From positions 5,022,001 through 5,086,000 of the forward strand of contig NZ_CP051685.1 of NCBI RefSeq assembly GCF_012849555.1: a DNA stretch of 64,000 nucleotides, given 5' to 3'. The notes under the pieces are model-generated. The model made no database searches and had not been told where the DNA came from. It saw nothing but the letters and a program-made list of their open reading frames with translations. The DNA is from Massilia forsythiae (GTDB lineage: Bacteria; Pseudomonadota; Gammaproteobacteria; Burkholderiales; Burkholderiaceae_D). The position numbers were made by a program, and so were the translations under genes. Below are positions 47,061 through 56,415 of the stretch, one piece after another. Each line of letters opens with the position of its first letter. Position 1 is the first letter of the stretch.

Positions 47061-48387
47061 TCCGCTGAAGGAGGGCAGCCGCCTCGGGCGCCTGCGCGGC
47101 GCCCTGACCTCGGCCGCCGACGTCGAATACGCGGCCGGCCACAAGAACATGCTGCAGCTGATCGAGCTGCGCTGGATCGCCGTGGTCGGCCAGATCACCA
47201 CCATCGCCGGCGCCATCCTGGTGTTCGACGTGCACCTGCCGCTGGTGCAGATGCTGGAAGTGCTGGCCTGCCTGATCGCCTTCAACGTCGCCAGCCACCT
47301 GCGCTGGCACGAACACCGCGCCGTCACCAACAAGGAACTGTTCCTGGCCCTGCTGGTCGACGTCGCCAGCCTGACCATGCAGCTGTACCTGTCGGGCGGC
47401 ACCACCAATCCGTTCGCCTTCTTGTACCTGCTGCAGGTGATCCTGTCGGCGGTGCTGCTGGAAGCCTGGTCGACCTGGATCATCGTGGCCATCACGCTGG
47501 CCTGCCTGGCCGGGCTGGCGGCGTTCGCGCACCCGCTGCCGCTGCCGTTCGACCACGCGCGCGGCATCTCCAGCCTGTACGTGCAGGGCATGCTGATCTG
47601 CTTCGTGCTGGATGCCGCGCTGCTGGTGGTGTTCATCTCGCGCATCACCAGCACGCTGCGCGCCAAGGCGGCCCAGCTGGCCGACCTGCGCCAGCGCGCC
47701 GCCGAGGAAGAGCATATCGTGCGCATGGGCCTGCTGGCCTCGGGCGCGGCGCACGAACTGGGCACGCCGCTGGCCACCGTGTACGTGATCCTGGGCGACT
47801 GGAAGCGCATGCGCGAATTCAAGGGCAACCCCGAACTGCTGGAAGAACTGACCGAAATGCAGACCCAGATCCAGCGCTGCAAGTCGATCGTCAGCGGCAT
47901 CCTGCTGTCGGCCGGCGAGGCGCGCGGCGAATCGGCGGCGCGCACCACCATCCGCACCTTCCTCGACGGGCTGGTCGAGGACTGGCAGGACAGCCGGCCG
48001 GTGCGCGATTTTTCGTACGTCAACCGGATCGACGAGGACCGCCCGGTGGCCTTCGATTCGACCCTGAAGCAGACGATCGACAACGTGCTCGACAACGCGC
48101 TGGAAGCCTCGCCCGACTGGGTCGGCCTGGAAGCTTGCATCGAGGACGACACCCTGCGCCTGACGGTGTCCGACGCCGGCCCCGGCTTCGCGCCGGCGAT
48201 GCTGGCCCAGTTCGGCAAGCCCTACCAGTCGAGCAAGGGGCGCGCCGGCGGCGGCCTCGGCCTGTTCCTGGTGGTGAACGTGGCGCGCACGCTGGGCGGC
48301 AGCGTGGCGGCGTCCAACCGGCCCGAGGGCGGCGCCCGCGTGGTGCTGACGCTGCCGCTGGCGGCCATCGCGCTCGGCCGCCAGTAA
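47038..48387 (+). CDS. regB: RegB/PrrB-type redox sensor histidine kinase
   Basis: A 449-residue kinase with six membrane helices (to about 215). The fully conserved RegB quinone-site motif GGTTNPF is at G120-F126. The dimerisation domain has the phospho-acceptor H239 in AAHELGTPL. C281 in QIQRCKSIVSG occupies the place of the redox-active cysteine described for Rhodobacter RegB. The ATPase domain ends in GGGLGLFLVVN. In this family, oxidised quinone or a disulfide inhibits the kinase, so it reports the redox state of the electron-transport chain. It overlaps SURF1 by 23 bases and is followed by its regulator, directly behind the oxidase. Confidence 0.9.
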   Translation: MRTSVATDPLKEGSRLGRLRGALTSAADVEYAAGHKNMLQLIELRWIAVVGQITTIAGAILVFDVHLPLVQMLEVLACLIAFNVASHLRWHEHRAVTNKELFLALLVDVASLTMQLYLSGGTTNPFAFLYLLQVILSAVLLEAWSTWIIVAITLACLAGLAAFAHPLPLPFDHARGISSLYVQGMLICFVLDAALLVVFISRITSTLRAKAAQLADLRQRAAEEEHIVRMGLLASGAAHELGTPLATVYVILGDWKRMREFKGNPELLEELTEMQTQIQRCKSIVSGILLSAGEARGESAARTTIRTFLDGLVEDWQDSRPVRDFSYVNRIDEDRPVAFDSTLKQTIDNVLDNALEASPDWVGLEACIEDDTLRLTVSDAGPGFAPAMLAQFGKPYQSSKGRAGGGLGLFLVVNVARTLGGSVAASNRPEGGARVVLTLPLAAIALGRQ

Positions 48388-48402
48388 GGGCATAATCACG
48401 AC

Positions 48403-48987
48403 ATGGACACTACGATGCGCGACCAGGCCGGCGACGGCGACCCGGACGAGGCGGCCGAACCGCGCCTGCTCTTGATCATCGAGGACGACGACGCCTTCGC
48501 GCGCACCCTCGGCCGTTCCTTCGAGCGGCGCGGCTACCGCGTGCTGCTGGCGCCCGGGCTGGAAGAGGCGACCGCGCTGACCGAGGAACACGGCCCCGGC
48601 TACGCGGTGGTCGACCTGAAGCTGAAGGGCAACAGCTCGGGCCTGGCCTGCGTGCAGATGCTGCACCAGCACGACCCCGAGATGCTGATCGTGGTCCTGA
48701 CCGGCTTCGCCAGCATCGGCACCGCGGTCGAGGCGATCAAGCTGGGCGCCTGCCAGTACCTGGCCAAGCCCTCGAACACCGACGACATCGAAGCCGCCTT
48801 CGACCACGTGGCGGGGAACACCGACATGGAACTGACCAACCGTTCCACCTCGATCAAGACGCTGGAGTGGGAGCGCATCCACGAAGTGCTGGCCGAGACC
48901 GACTTCAACATCTCCGAAGCCGCGCGCCGCCTCGGCATGCACCGTCGCACGCTGGCCCGCAAGCTCGAAAAGCAGCGCGTCAAATAA
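48403..48987 (+). CDS. regA: RegA/PrrA-type response regulator
   Basis: A 194-residue regulator: a receiver domain with phospho-acceptor D71 in VVDLKLKG, the conserved lysine in YLAKPSN, and a C-terminal Fis-type helix-turn-helix (ISEAARRLGMHRRTLARKLE). The short proline-containing linker and helix-turn-helix are typical of RegA/PrrA/ActR. The start at 48403 follows the kinase stop by 15 bases. It is the probable partner of the adjacent kinase and may control the cyo operon and other redox-responsive genes. Confidence 0.92.
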   Translation: MDTTMRDQAGDGDPDEAAEPRLLLIIEDDDAFARTLGRSFERRGYRVLLAPGLEEATALTEEHGPGYAVVDLKLKGNSSGLACVQMLHQHDPEMLIVVLTGFASIGTAVEAIKLGACQYLAKPSNTDDIEAAFDHVAGNTDMELTNRSTSIKTLEWERIHEVLAETDFNISEAARRLGMHRRTLARKLEKQRVK

Positions 48988-48998
48988 GGCGCAGGGCA

Positions 48999-49016
48999 GG
49001 GCGGCCCCGCCATTTT
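48999..49016 (+). terminator. Possible weak terminator after regA
   Basis: GGCGGCCCCGCC can form a short, tight GC stem followed by ATTTT, about 12 bases after the regA stop. The stem is very short, so termination here is uncertain. Confidence 0.35.
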
Positions 49017-49025
49017 CCGTGACGC

Positions 49026-49110
49026 GTAGGGTGGACGTGGCCGGCGAGGCGGCTCCACCGAACCGTTTCCAATCAAAAATCGCTTGCGCCGTCCACGCGT
49101 TCAAGCGTGG
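49026..49110. repeat. GTAGGGTGGAC palindromic element, copy 2
   Basis: It begins GTAGGGTGGACGTGG and ends with GTCCACGCGTTCAAGCGTGG, including a CCACGC-GTTCAA-GCGTGG hairpin. It resembles the 31771 element in both ends but not in the middle. The shared 15-mer ATTGCAACTAACCGA appears about 70 bases downstream (49181-49195). Confidence 0.55.
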
Positions 49111-49477
49111 CCTGCATGATCCCCGTTATTCCACGACCCGCACACCAAGCCGATAAGACATCGACGCGCCCAACTACATTATTGCAACTAACCGACTATA
49201 AAATAAACTATACAAAAACCAGCCATCAAAGCAGGTGGCCAGCCGACCGCCGCTTGGACATCCTAAACAGCACCCAAGCCATCCACAACCTCCTTGGCAC
49301 CCGACAAGACCACACACACCTCGGATTTGGCACCACGCAAAACGCCCCGAAACGCCACAAGCAGACTCGACTATTGCGTACACCTTTATCGGCGCGCAAG
49401 ATATTTTTGCTGATTGGAATGCCCGGTCCGTGTACGCGCATCAACACATGCCGTTCACAACCGCAAAGGAGTACCGC
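49111..49477. other. AT-richer upstream region of katE
   Basis: A 367-base gap whose base composition is clearly less GC-rich than the genes around it. It contains ATAAAATAAACTATACAAAAA near 49200, which stands out strongly, and the katE ribosome binding site at the end. A 124-codon frame on the plus strand and a Cys-rich 69-codon frame on the minus strand (49174-49383) are open but have no convincing start signal. I see no other feature. Confidence 0.5.
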
Positions 49478-51919
49478 ATGACTACGCAAAACGATGCGCC
49501 GGACGTTCCCGGATTCGCCCCCAACGGCCCCTACGACGGCGCCGGCTCGATACTGAGCACGATCGGCGGTCCGGCCGACCCGAACCCGCCGGAAAGCCTG
49601 GGCGCCGTCACCCCGGAAAGCGCGCGCCTGCTGGAAAAGGTGAGGGAAGACGCCGAGTTGGCGGCGGCGATGCCGTACAACGAGACCAAGCCGCTCGAAT
49701 ACGGCGCCGCGGCGCTCACGCCGCACCAGGGCGAAGTACGGCGGCCGGACACGCCCCTGGCCACCGCCAGCACGACCACCGAGGACATCGCGTCACGCAA
49801 GGTGGGCGACGGCACACCCGGGATCGGCGCCGATCCGCTGGCCGGGCCACTGGACCGGGTACGCGTCGACGATAGCGGACGCGAACTGACCACCAACCAG
49901 GGCGTCAAGGTGGCCGATAACCAGCACTCGCTGAAGATCGGGCTGCGCGGTCCGACCGCGATGGAGGATTTCATCCTGCGCGAAAAGATCACGCACTTCG
50001 ACCACGAGCGCATTCCGGAGCGGGTGGTGCACGCGCGCGGCGCCGGCGCCCACGGCTATTTCGAGAACTACCACGACTTATCGAGCATCACGCGCGCGGG
50101 CCTGTTCTGCAAGCCCGGCAAGCGCACCCCGGTGTTCGTGCGCTTCTCGACCGTGGCCGGCTCGCGCGGCTCGGCGGATACCGCACGCGACGTGCGCGGC
50201 TTCGCCACCAAGTTCTATACGGAAGAGGGCGTGTTCGACCTGGTCGGCAACAACATCCCGGTGTTCTTCATCCAGGATGCGATGAAGTTCCCCGACCTGA
50301 TCCATGCAGTCAAGCCGGAGCCGAACAACGAGATCCCGCAGGCGTCCAGCGCGCACGACACCTTCTACGATTTCGCCGGACTGTCGCCGGAAATCTTCCA
50401 CATGCTGATGTGGGTGCTGTCCGACCGCGCCATCCCGCGCAGCTTCCGCACCATGCAGGGCTTCGGCGTGCACACCTTCCGCCTGGTGAATGCCAAGGGC
50501 GAATCGCATTTCGTGAAGTTCCACTGGACGCCGCTGCAGGGCACCCATTCGCTGGTGTGGGACGAGGCGGTCAAGGTGGCCGGCGCCGATGCCGATTTCC
50601 ACCGGCGTGACCTGTGGGAAGCGATCGAATCCGGCAACTTCCCGGAATGGGAACTCGGCCTGCAGGTGTTCACCGAGGCGCAGGCGGCCGCCTTCCGCGT
50701 GTTCGACGTGCTCGACGCCACCAAAATCGTGCCGGAAGAACTGGTGCCGGTGCGGCCGGTCGGCAAGCTGGTCCTGGACCGCAATCCGGACAATTTCTTT
50801 GCCGAGACCGAGCAGGTGGCGTTCTGCATCGCCCACCTGGTGCCGGGCATCGACTTCAGCAACGATCCGCTGATGCAGGGCCGCATCCACTCGTATATCG
50901 ACACCCAGCTGTCGCGGCTGGGCGGCGCCAACTTCCACGAGATCCCGATCAACGGCCCGGTGGCGCAGGTGCACAACAACCAGCGCGACGGCATGCACCG
51001 CCAGGCGATCAACCGCGGCCGCGTGGCCTACGAGCCGAATTCGCTGGCCGGCGGCTGCCCGTTCCAGGCCGGCGCGCGCGGCTTCGCCAGCTGGCCGGAA
51101 CACGTCGAAGGCAGCAAGGTGCGCGGCAAAGCCGAGCTGTTCGCCGAGCACTACGGCCAGGCGCGCCTGTTCTGGAACAGCCAGAGCCCGTTCGAGCAGC
51201 AGCACATCATCGACGCCTTCCGCTTCGAGCTGACCCGGGTGCAGACGCCGGCGGTGCGCGAGCGTATCGTCGCCGGCCTGGCCAACATCAACGCACGCCT
51301 CGCGGCCGCGGTGGCGCGTGGCCTCGGCATCCCGGTGCCGGCGCCGCTGCCGCGCGTGAACGACACCCCGGTGCCGGACTATCCGCCGTCGCCGTCGCTG
51401 TCGCTGCTGTTCCGGCCAGGCCGCACCGGCATCCGCACCCGCCGGGTGGCGCTCGCCGCCGCCGAGGGCGTGGATGCGGCCGGCGCGCGCGAGCTGTACG
51501 CCTCGCTGCTCCGGGACGGCGCCCAGCCGCGCATCGTCGGCCAGAGACTAGGGGAGTTAAGCACGGCATCCGGACGCCCGCTCGACGTCGAGGTCAGCTT
51601 CGAGGCGACCCCGTCGGTCATGTACGACGGCCTGGTCGTGGGGCCGGGCGACGCCTCGGCGGCGGCGCTGGCGCGCGACGGCCGGGTGCTGGAATTCGTG
51701 CGCGACCAGTACCGGCACGGCAAGCCGATCCTGGTCATCGGCGCCGGACGCCAGCTGCTGGCGGCGGCCGTCATCCCGCTGGCCCTGCCGGACGGGTCGC
51801 CCGATCCCGGCCTGTTCCTGGCCGATGAGGCCGGGCTGGCAGCGGCATTGGCGGCATTCAAGGCGGCGCTGGCCCGGCACCGCACCTGGGCGCGCGAGAC
51901 GGATCCGCCCAGGGTGTGA
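49478..51919 (+). CDS. katE: Large-subunit (HPII-type) catalase
   Basis: An 813-residue catalase of the large-subunit group. The haem core shows the distal histidine H185 in RVVHARGAGAHG, the asparagine in VGNNIPVFF and the proximal haem ligand Y473 in GRIHSYIDTQ. After the core, the C-terminal flavodoxin/glutamine-amidotransferase-like domain (about 650-810) typical of HPII is present. The N-terminal extension of about 100 residues is also typical. The ATG at 49478 has AAGGAG 6-7 bases upstream. Upstream frames to 49235 lack catalase similarity. It decomposes H2O2 and in many bacteria is stationary-phase regulated, but no sigma-S site can be proved here. Confidence 0.94.
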   Translation: MTTQNDAPDVPGFAPNGPYDGAGSILSTIGGPADPNPPESLGAVTPESARLLEKVREDAELAAAMPYNETKPLEYGAAALTPHQGEVRRPDTPLATASTTTEDIASRKVGDGTPGIGADPLAGPLDRVRVDDSGRELTTNQGVKVADNQHSLKIGLRGPTAMEDFILREKITHFDHERIPERVVHARGAGAHGYFENYHDLSSITRAGLFCKPGKRTPVFVRFSTVAGSRGSADTARDVRGFATKFYTEEGVFDLVGNNIPVFFIQDAMKFPDLIHAVKPEPNNEIPQASSAHDTFYDFAGLSPEIFHMLMWVLSDRAIPRSFRTMQGFGVHTFRLVNAKGESHFVKFHWTPLQGTHSLVWDEAVKVAGADADFHRRDLWEAIESGNFPEWELGLQVFTEAQAAAFRVFDVLDATKIVPEELVPVRPVGKLVLDRNPDNFFAETEQVAFCIAHLVPGIDFSNDPLMQGRIHSYIDTQLSRLGGANFHEIPINGPVAQVHNNQRDGMHRQAINRGRVAYEPNSLAGGCPFQAGARGFASWPEHVEGSKVRGKAELFAEHYGQARLFWNSQSPFEQQHIIDAFRFELTRVQTPAVRERIVAGLANINARLAAAVARGLGIPVPAPLPRVNDTPVPDYPPSPSLSLLFRPGRTGIRTRRVALAAAEGVDAAGARELYASLLRDGAQPRIVGQRLGELSTASGRPLDVEVSFEATPSVMYDGLVVGPGDASAAALARDGRVLEFVRDQYRHGKPILVIGAGRQLLAAAVIPLALPDGSPDPGLFLADEAGLAAALAAFKAALARHRTWARETDPPRV

Positions 51920-52061
51920 GTGCGAACGCCGGCGCTGGGGGAGGGTGGCGGCGGCGTGGCGTGATGGGGAGCGGCGAATTTCCGTTCGCGTCACGACAAA
52001 TAATCGGCATCGATTTTCGTTTGCGTCACGGAAACTCCCGGATGACCACGTCATTCACCCC

Positions 52062-52185
52062 GTCGTCCCCGCGCAGGCGGGGACCCATACCGAGCTTCCA
52101 ACACCACAGCCTTGAAAATCACGCACCATGTCGGGTTTAGTGGTCTCCGATGCGCAGCATGGGTCCCCGCCTGCGCGGGGACGAC
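52062..52185. repeat. Paired palindromic (REP/BIME-like) repeat, locus 5
   Basis: Inverted GTCGTCCCCGCGCAGGCGGG units at 52062 and ending 52185, 65 bases apart, in the convergent gap between katE and the TonB receptor. The spacer is unlike those of loci 1 and 2. In the 51920-52284 gap only this and the terminator at 52209 stand out. Confidence 0.75.
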
Positions 52186-52208
52186 GAGGGTTTGTAGACG
52201 ACATGAAT

Positions 52209-52235
52209 GAAAAACGGCAGACCACGTCTGCCGTT
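52209..52235 (-). terminator. Terminator of the TonB receptor gene at 52285
   Basis: On the minus strand, AACGGCAGA-CGTGG-TCTGCCGTT is a perfect 9-bp stem followed by TTT, 50 bases after the receptor's stop codon. Confidence 0.85.
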
Positions 52236-52284
52236 CTCACACCAAGCGTCCCGGAGAAATGCATCCGGGCACATCACCATCCTC

Positions 52285-54702
52285 TTACCAAGTATACCCC
52301 GCCTTCACATAGTAGAACCGCCCATTGAACCCGTTCGGCGCAAACCCGCTATAGGTGTTGATGCCGAAGTTGTTCAGGTTGCCCACCGACGTCACCTGCG
52401 CCGGATAGCGGTTGGTGGCATTGTCGATGCCGAGCGTCACGCGCCAGTTGCTGGCCAGGCGCACGCTGCCGGACAGATCGAGCACCCATTGCGGATCGTA
52501 GGTCTGGTCCTGCGCCACGATGTTCTGCGGCACCGTGAAGCTGCCGTAGCGGGTCACGGTGGCGCGGCCGTTCCAGACGCTCTGCGTGTAGTCGGCCGAC
52601 AGGCTCAGCTTGTCCTTGGGCGAACCGACGGTCAGGCGGTTGACGGTCTGGCGGTCCACCAGCAGCAGGTTGTTGGCGGCCAGGAAGGCCGGGTTGGCGG
52701 CCACGCGGCGCACTTCGTTGTCGTTGTGGTTGTAGGCCAGCGTGAAGTCGGTACGCGCGCCCTGCGGCAGCGCCAGGCGGTAGGTGCTGACCACGTCCAC
52801 GCCCTTGGTGCGGGTGTCGACGGCGTTGGTGAAGTAGCGCGCCGCGCCCACGTAGGCGCCCTGGGCCGCCAGGGTGCGCTGCAGCGCTGCCGACAGCTGC
52901 AGGTTGGCCGAGAACACGATGCGGTCGTCGATGTCGATGCGGTAGAAGTCGACTGTGTTGGTCCAGTTGCGGGTCGGTTGCCACTGCGCACCCAGGCTCA
53001 GGTTGCGCGCCTTTTCGGGCTTGAGCGACTGGGCGCCGAGGGCGCGCGCGGCGGCGCTGTTCACGGCGAAGGTGCCGGTCTCGATCGGTGTGTTGACGCC
53101 GTTGATCACGATGAAGTTGGTGGTCGTGATGGTGTAGAACTGCTGGGCCAGCGACGGGGCGCGGAAGCCGTTCGAGGCGGTGGCGCGCAGCGCGAAGGCC
53201 GGCGTGAACGCATAGCGCAGCGACGCCTTGCCGGACGAGGTGCTGCCGAAGTCGCTGTAGCGCTCGTGGCGCGCGGCCAGCGAGCCGGACAGCTCCTTGG
53301 TGATGTCGCCTTCCAGGTTCAAATAGACCGACTGGTTGTTGCGGCTGTTCTTGCCGGCGTTTTCCGGACGGAAGCCGGAAAAGCCCTGCGAGCCGCCGCC
53401 GAAGTAGGAATTGGCCTCGCCGGCGCCGATCTCGTACGACTCGTAGCGCGCCTCGGCGCCCAGCGCCACCGTCAGCGGGCCGCTCATGAACGCCACCGGG
53501 ATGTCGCGCGCCACGTCGATGTTGGCCACGTCCTGGGTCGAGGTCAGGCGGCCGGCGTAGAAGCTGGTCTGGCTCGGGTTGGCGAAGCCGGCGCTCAGGT
53601 TGGCGGTGTTGTCGACGTCGAGCTTGAAGCGGTTGCGGCCGAAGTTGACGCTCGCATCCCAACGCCAGCCGGCCAGGTCGCCGCGCAGGCCGGTGACCAG
53701 CGACGCATCGGTCGAGGTGCTGTCTTCCAGCGGCAGGAAGCCGTTCGGGTACAGCGTGCTGCGCAGGGTGGTGCGGGCATCGCTGGTATAGGCGGTACGG
53801 TAGTTGGCGGCGGCCGAGGTCTTGCGCTCGCCGTAGTTGGCGAAGGCGTACCAGTCGACGTTGTCGTTGATGCGGTACTGGCTGTTGACGAACAGCGTGC
53901 GCGGCTCGCTCTTCGGATCGCCCAGGCGCTGGGTGACTTGCCCCTGCAGCGCGCCGGCTTGCGGGCGCGGGTCGGGGCCGGCGCGGTTGGTCGGGTTGCG
54001 GTGCGCCGCTTCCAGCGCGATGCGTACCCAGCCGTCGTCGCCGAGCTTGAAGCCGGTGGAGCCGCGCAGGGTGGTCTGCTGGCCGTCGCCCTTGTCGTAG
54101 TTGCCGTAGCTGACTTCGGCGTCGCCGCCTTCCGCACCTTTTTTCAGGATGATGTTGACGACGCCGGCGATGGCATCGGAACCGTATTGCGCGGCGGCGC
54201 CGTCACGCAGCACCTCGATGTGGTCGATCGCCGCCAGCGGGATCGCATTCAGGTCGACCGGCGCCGAGCCGCGGCCCAGGGTGCCGTTGACGTTGACCAC
54301 CGCCGAGGTATGGCGGCGCTTGCCGTTGACCAGGACCAGGGTCTGGTCCGGCGACAGGCCGCGCAGCTGGGCCGGACGCACGGCGTCGCTGGCGTCGGCG
54401 CCGGACGGGCGCGGGAAGTTCATCGACGGCAGCAGGCGGCCCAGCACCGTGGCCAGTTCGCCGGACCCTGTCGACTGGATTTCCCTGGCGCCGATCACGT
54501 CGACCGGGGATGCCGAATCGAGGGTGCGGCGGTTTAGCGAACGGGTGCCGGTGACGACCACGGTTTGCGGGTCGGCGCTGGCGTTCGGCGCAGCCGGCAC
54601 GCCTTCCTGGCCCTGCTGTGCATGGGCCGGCAGGATCGAGGCGAGCAGGCCCAGGGCGAGCAGGGCGCGGGAGGCATTGGGGGCGGGGAATTTGACGCTC
54701 AT
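52285..54702 (-). CDS. TonB-dependent outer-membrane receptor
   Basis: An 805-residue receptor. A signal peptide (ALLALGLLASILPAHAQ) is followed by the TonB-box-like PQTVVVTGTRS, a plug domain (about 55-195, LRGLSPDQTLVLVNGKRRH and IDHIEVLRDGAAAQYGSDAI) and a full 22-strand-type barrel ending in the canonical aromatic residue (KAGYTW). The plug's LVNGKRRHTSA and the serine-, asparagine-rich barrel match a large uncharacterised group seen in Xanthomonas and Oxalobacteraceae; the ligand is unknown. The ATG at 54702 has AGAAAGAAG upstream. It is divergent from a lipoprotein phosphoesterase. No TonB, ExbB or sigma/anti-sigma gene is adjacent. Confidence 0.92.
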   Translation of the reverse strand: MSVKFPAPNASRALLALGLLASILPAHAQQGQEGVPAAPNASADPQTVVVTGTRSLNRRTLDSASPVDVIGAREIQSTGSGELATVLGRLLPSMNFPRPSGADASDAVRPAQLRGLSPDQTLVLVNGKRRHTSAVVNVNGTLGRGSAPVDLNAIPLAAIDHIEVLRDGAAAQYGSDAIAGVVNIILKKGAEGGDAEVSYGNYDKGDGQQTTLRGSTGFKLGDDGWVRIALEAAHRNPTNRAGPDPRPQAGALQGQVTQRLGDPKSEPRTLFVNSQYRINDNVDWYAFANYGERKTSAAANYRTAYTSDARTTLRSTLYPNGFLPLEDSTSTDASLVTGLRGDLAGWRWDASVNFGRNRFKLDVDNTANLSAGFANPSQTSFYAGRLTSTQDVANIDVARDIPVAFMSGPLTVALGAEARYESYEIGAGEANSYFGGGSQGFSGFRPENAGKNSRNNQSVYLNLEGDITKELSGSLAARHERYSDFGSTSSGKASLRYAFTPAFALRATASNGFRAPSLAQQFYTITTTNFIVINGVNTPIETGTFAVNSAAARALGAQSLKPEKARNLSLGAQWQPTRNWTNTVDFYRIDIDDRIVFSANLQLSAALQRTLAAQGAYVGAARYFTNAVDTRTKGVDVVSTYRLALPQGARTDFTLAYNHNDNEVRRVAANPAFLAANNLLLVDRQTVNRLTVGSPKDKLSLSADYTQSVWNGRATVTRYGSFTVPQNIVAQDQTYDPQWVLDLSGSVRLASNWRVTLGIDNATNRYPAQVTSVGNLNNFGINTYSGFAPNGFNGRFYYVKAGYTW

Positions 54703-54907
54703 TTTCTTCTTTCTGTTGTAAGACGGCGATGACGCCGGCGCTGCGGCTGGCGAAGGGGCGCAAGCTTAGCAGCCGGGAAACGCATTGGCCAATAACGAAT
54801 GGGCTTATGCTTATACCGGAAATGCCGGTAAAGGCCCCCGCCCCAGGGGCGTGTACCGTAGCGCTGTGGTAGATTGCCAACTTTGCCAACCTGGTACAGG
54901 AATACCC

Positions 54908-56401
54908 ATGCCGCTCGTTCGTCCTTCCTTCCGATCCATCAGTCCACCGCTACGCCAGGCTGGACGCCGGAGTGCGCGTCTATTGCCGCGCGCCGGCCTG
55001 TTGGCAATGCTGGCCGCGCTGGGCGGCTGCGCCGGCTTTCCCGGACAGCAGGCGCAGCAGGCGCCCGAGAGCGCCTTCGTGATCCTGGGCGAGGACGGCG
55101 CCCCGATCGCGCGCGCCATCACGCTGGCGCAGGCCTGCCCGGCGATCGAGATCGACGGCCGCACGTCGCCGATGACGGTGCGCGCGCCATGGGGTGCGAT
55201 TCCGGTGCGGCCGCTGGAAGACGGCGGCAAGCGCCCGGCGCCGGCGTCGTCGACCGCGGTACTGTCGTGCGAGACGCCGATCCCGGCCGGCAGCACGCGC
55301 GTGGCGGTCGCCGGCCAGCCGCTGCCGCTGCCGAAGGCGGACAAGGCCTACCGCCGCATCGTGGTGATCGGCGACACCGGCTGCCGCCTGAAGGGCAAGG
55401 ATTTCCAGGAGTGCAACGACCCGCACGCCTACCCGTTCGCGCACATCGCGGCCAGCGCCGCCGCCTGGAAGCCGGACCTGGTGGTGCACGTCGGCGATTT
55501 CCATTACCGCGAAGACCCGTGCCCGGCCGACCGTCCGGGCTGCGCCGGCTCGCCCTGGGGCTACAACTACGACGCCTGGAAGGCCGATTTCTTCACGCCG
55601 GCACGGACCCTGCTGGCGGCGGCGCCGTGGATCGTGGCACGCGGCAACCACGAAACCTGCAGCCGCGGCGGCCAGGGCTGGTGGCGCTATCTCGATCCGC
55701 ACGCGTACGCGCCCCAACGCAGCTGCGACGATCCGGCCATGGATGTCGAGGCCGACTACACCGATCCGTACGCGGTGCCGATCGGCGGCGACGCCCAGTT
55801 CATCGTGTTCGACAGCGCGAACACGACGTACAAGGGTTTCAAGGCGGGCGACGTGCGACTGCAGAAGTACGCCGAGGCCTGGCGCAAGATGGAGGCGCTG
55901 AGCCGCGCCGCGCGCTTTAACATCGCCGTCGACCACCACCCCTTGTACGCCTTCGGCGCCAACCGCGACGCCGCCACCGGCGCCATCACGCTGTTCGGCG
56001 GCGACGCCGGGCTGGTGCAGGCCTTCGGCGCCTTCGGGCCGCGCCTGCTGCCATCGAACATCGACGTGCTGCTGTCCGGTCACGTGCACCTGTGGGAGCA
56101 GACCAGCTTCGGCAGCGACCATCCGACCCAGTTCGTGGCCGGCTTCGCCGGCACCGCCGAGGACATCGTGCCGCTGCCGGCCGCGGTGCCGCCGACCGTC
56201 ACGCCGGCGCCGGGCGCACTGGTCGAGGCGATGAGCTCGTGGATCGACGGCTTCGGCTTCATGACCATGGAGCGCACCGGTCCCGACGCCTGGCACGCGG
56301 TGGTGCACGACCGCGACGGGCGCGCGCGCAATACCTGCGAGATCAAGGGCCGTCATTCGCGCTGCGCGTTGGCGCAGGTGCAGGGCGGCGGCGGCCGCTA
56401 G
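54908..56401 (+). CDS. Lipoprotein metallophosphoesterase
   Basis: A 497-residue calcineurin-like phosphoesterase. The N-terminus ends in the lipobox LGGC with acylated C41, so it is probably anchored in the membrane facing the periplasm. The metal-binding motifs run in order: GDTG, GDFHYRE, GNHE, VDHHPLY and GHVHLWEQ. The ATG at 54908 has AGGA 6 bases upstream; longer in-frame starts upstream lack the signal peptide layout. The first 135 residues before the catalytic domain include a separate beta-rich region of unknown role. The substrate (phosphodiester, phosphomonoester or nucleotide) is not evident. Confidence 0.9.
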   Translation: MPLVRPSFRSISPPLRQAGRRSARLLPRAGLLAMLAALGGCAGFPGQQAQQAPESAFVILGEDGAPIARAITLAQACPAIEIDGRTSPMTVRAPWGAIPVRPLEDGGKRPAPASSTAVLSCETPIPAGSTRVAVAGQPLPLPKADKAYRRIVVIGDTGCRLKGKDFQECNDPHAYPFAHIAASAAAWKPDLVVHVGDFHYREDPCPADRPGCAGSPWGYNYDAWKADFFTPARTLLAAAPWIVARGNHETCSRGGQGWWRYLDPHAYAPQRSCDDPAMDVEADYTDPYAVPIGGDAQFIVFDSANTTYKGFKAGDVRLQKYAEAWRKMEALSRAARFNIAVDHHPLYAFGANRDAATGAITLFGGDAGLVQAFGAFGPRLLPSNIDVLLSGHVHLWEQTSFGSDHPTQFVAGFAGTAEDIVPLPAAVPPTVTPAPGALVEAMSSWIDGFGFMTMERTGPDAWHAVVHDRDGRARNTCEIKGRHSRCALAQVQGGGGR

Positions 56402-56415
56402 CGCCGGCTGCCTCG

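Noticed and set aside
49235..49477. Longer N-terminus for the catalase
   Set aside because: The 81 extra codons are Pro/His-rich without catalase similarity, while ATG 49478 has an ideal ribosome binding site.
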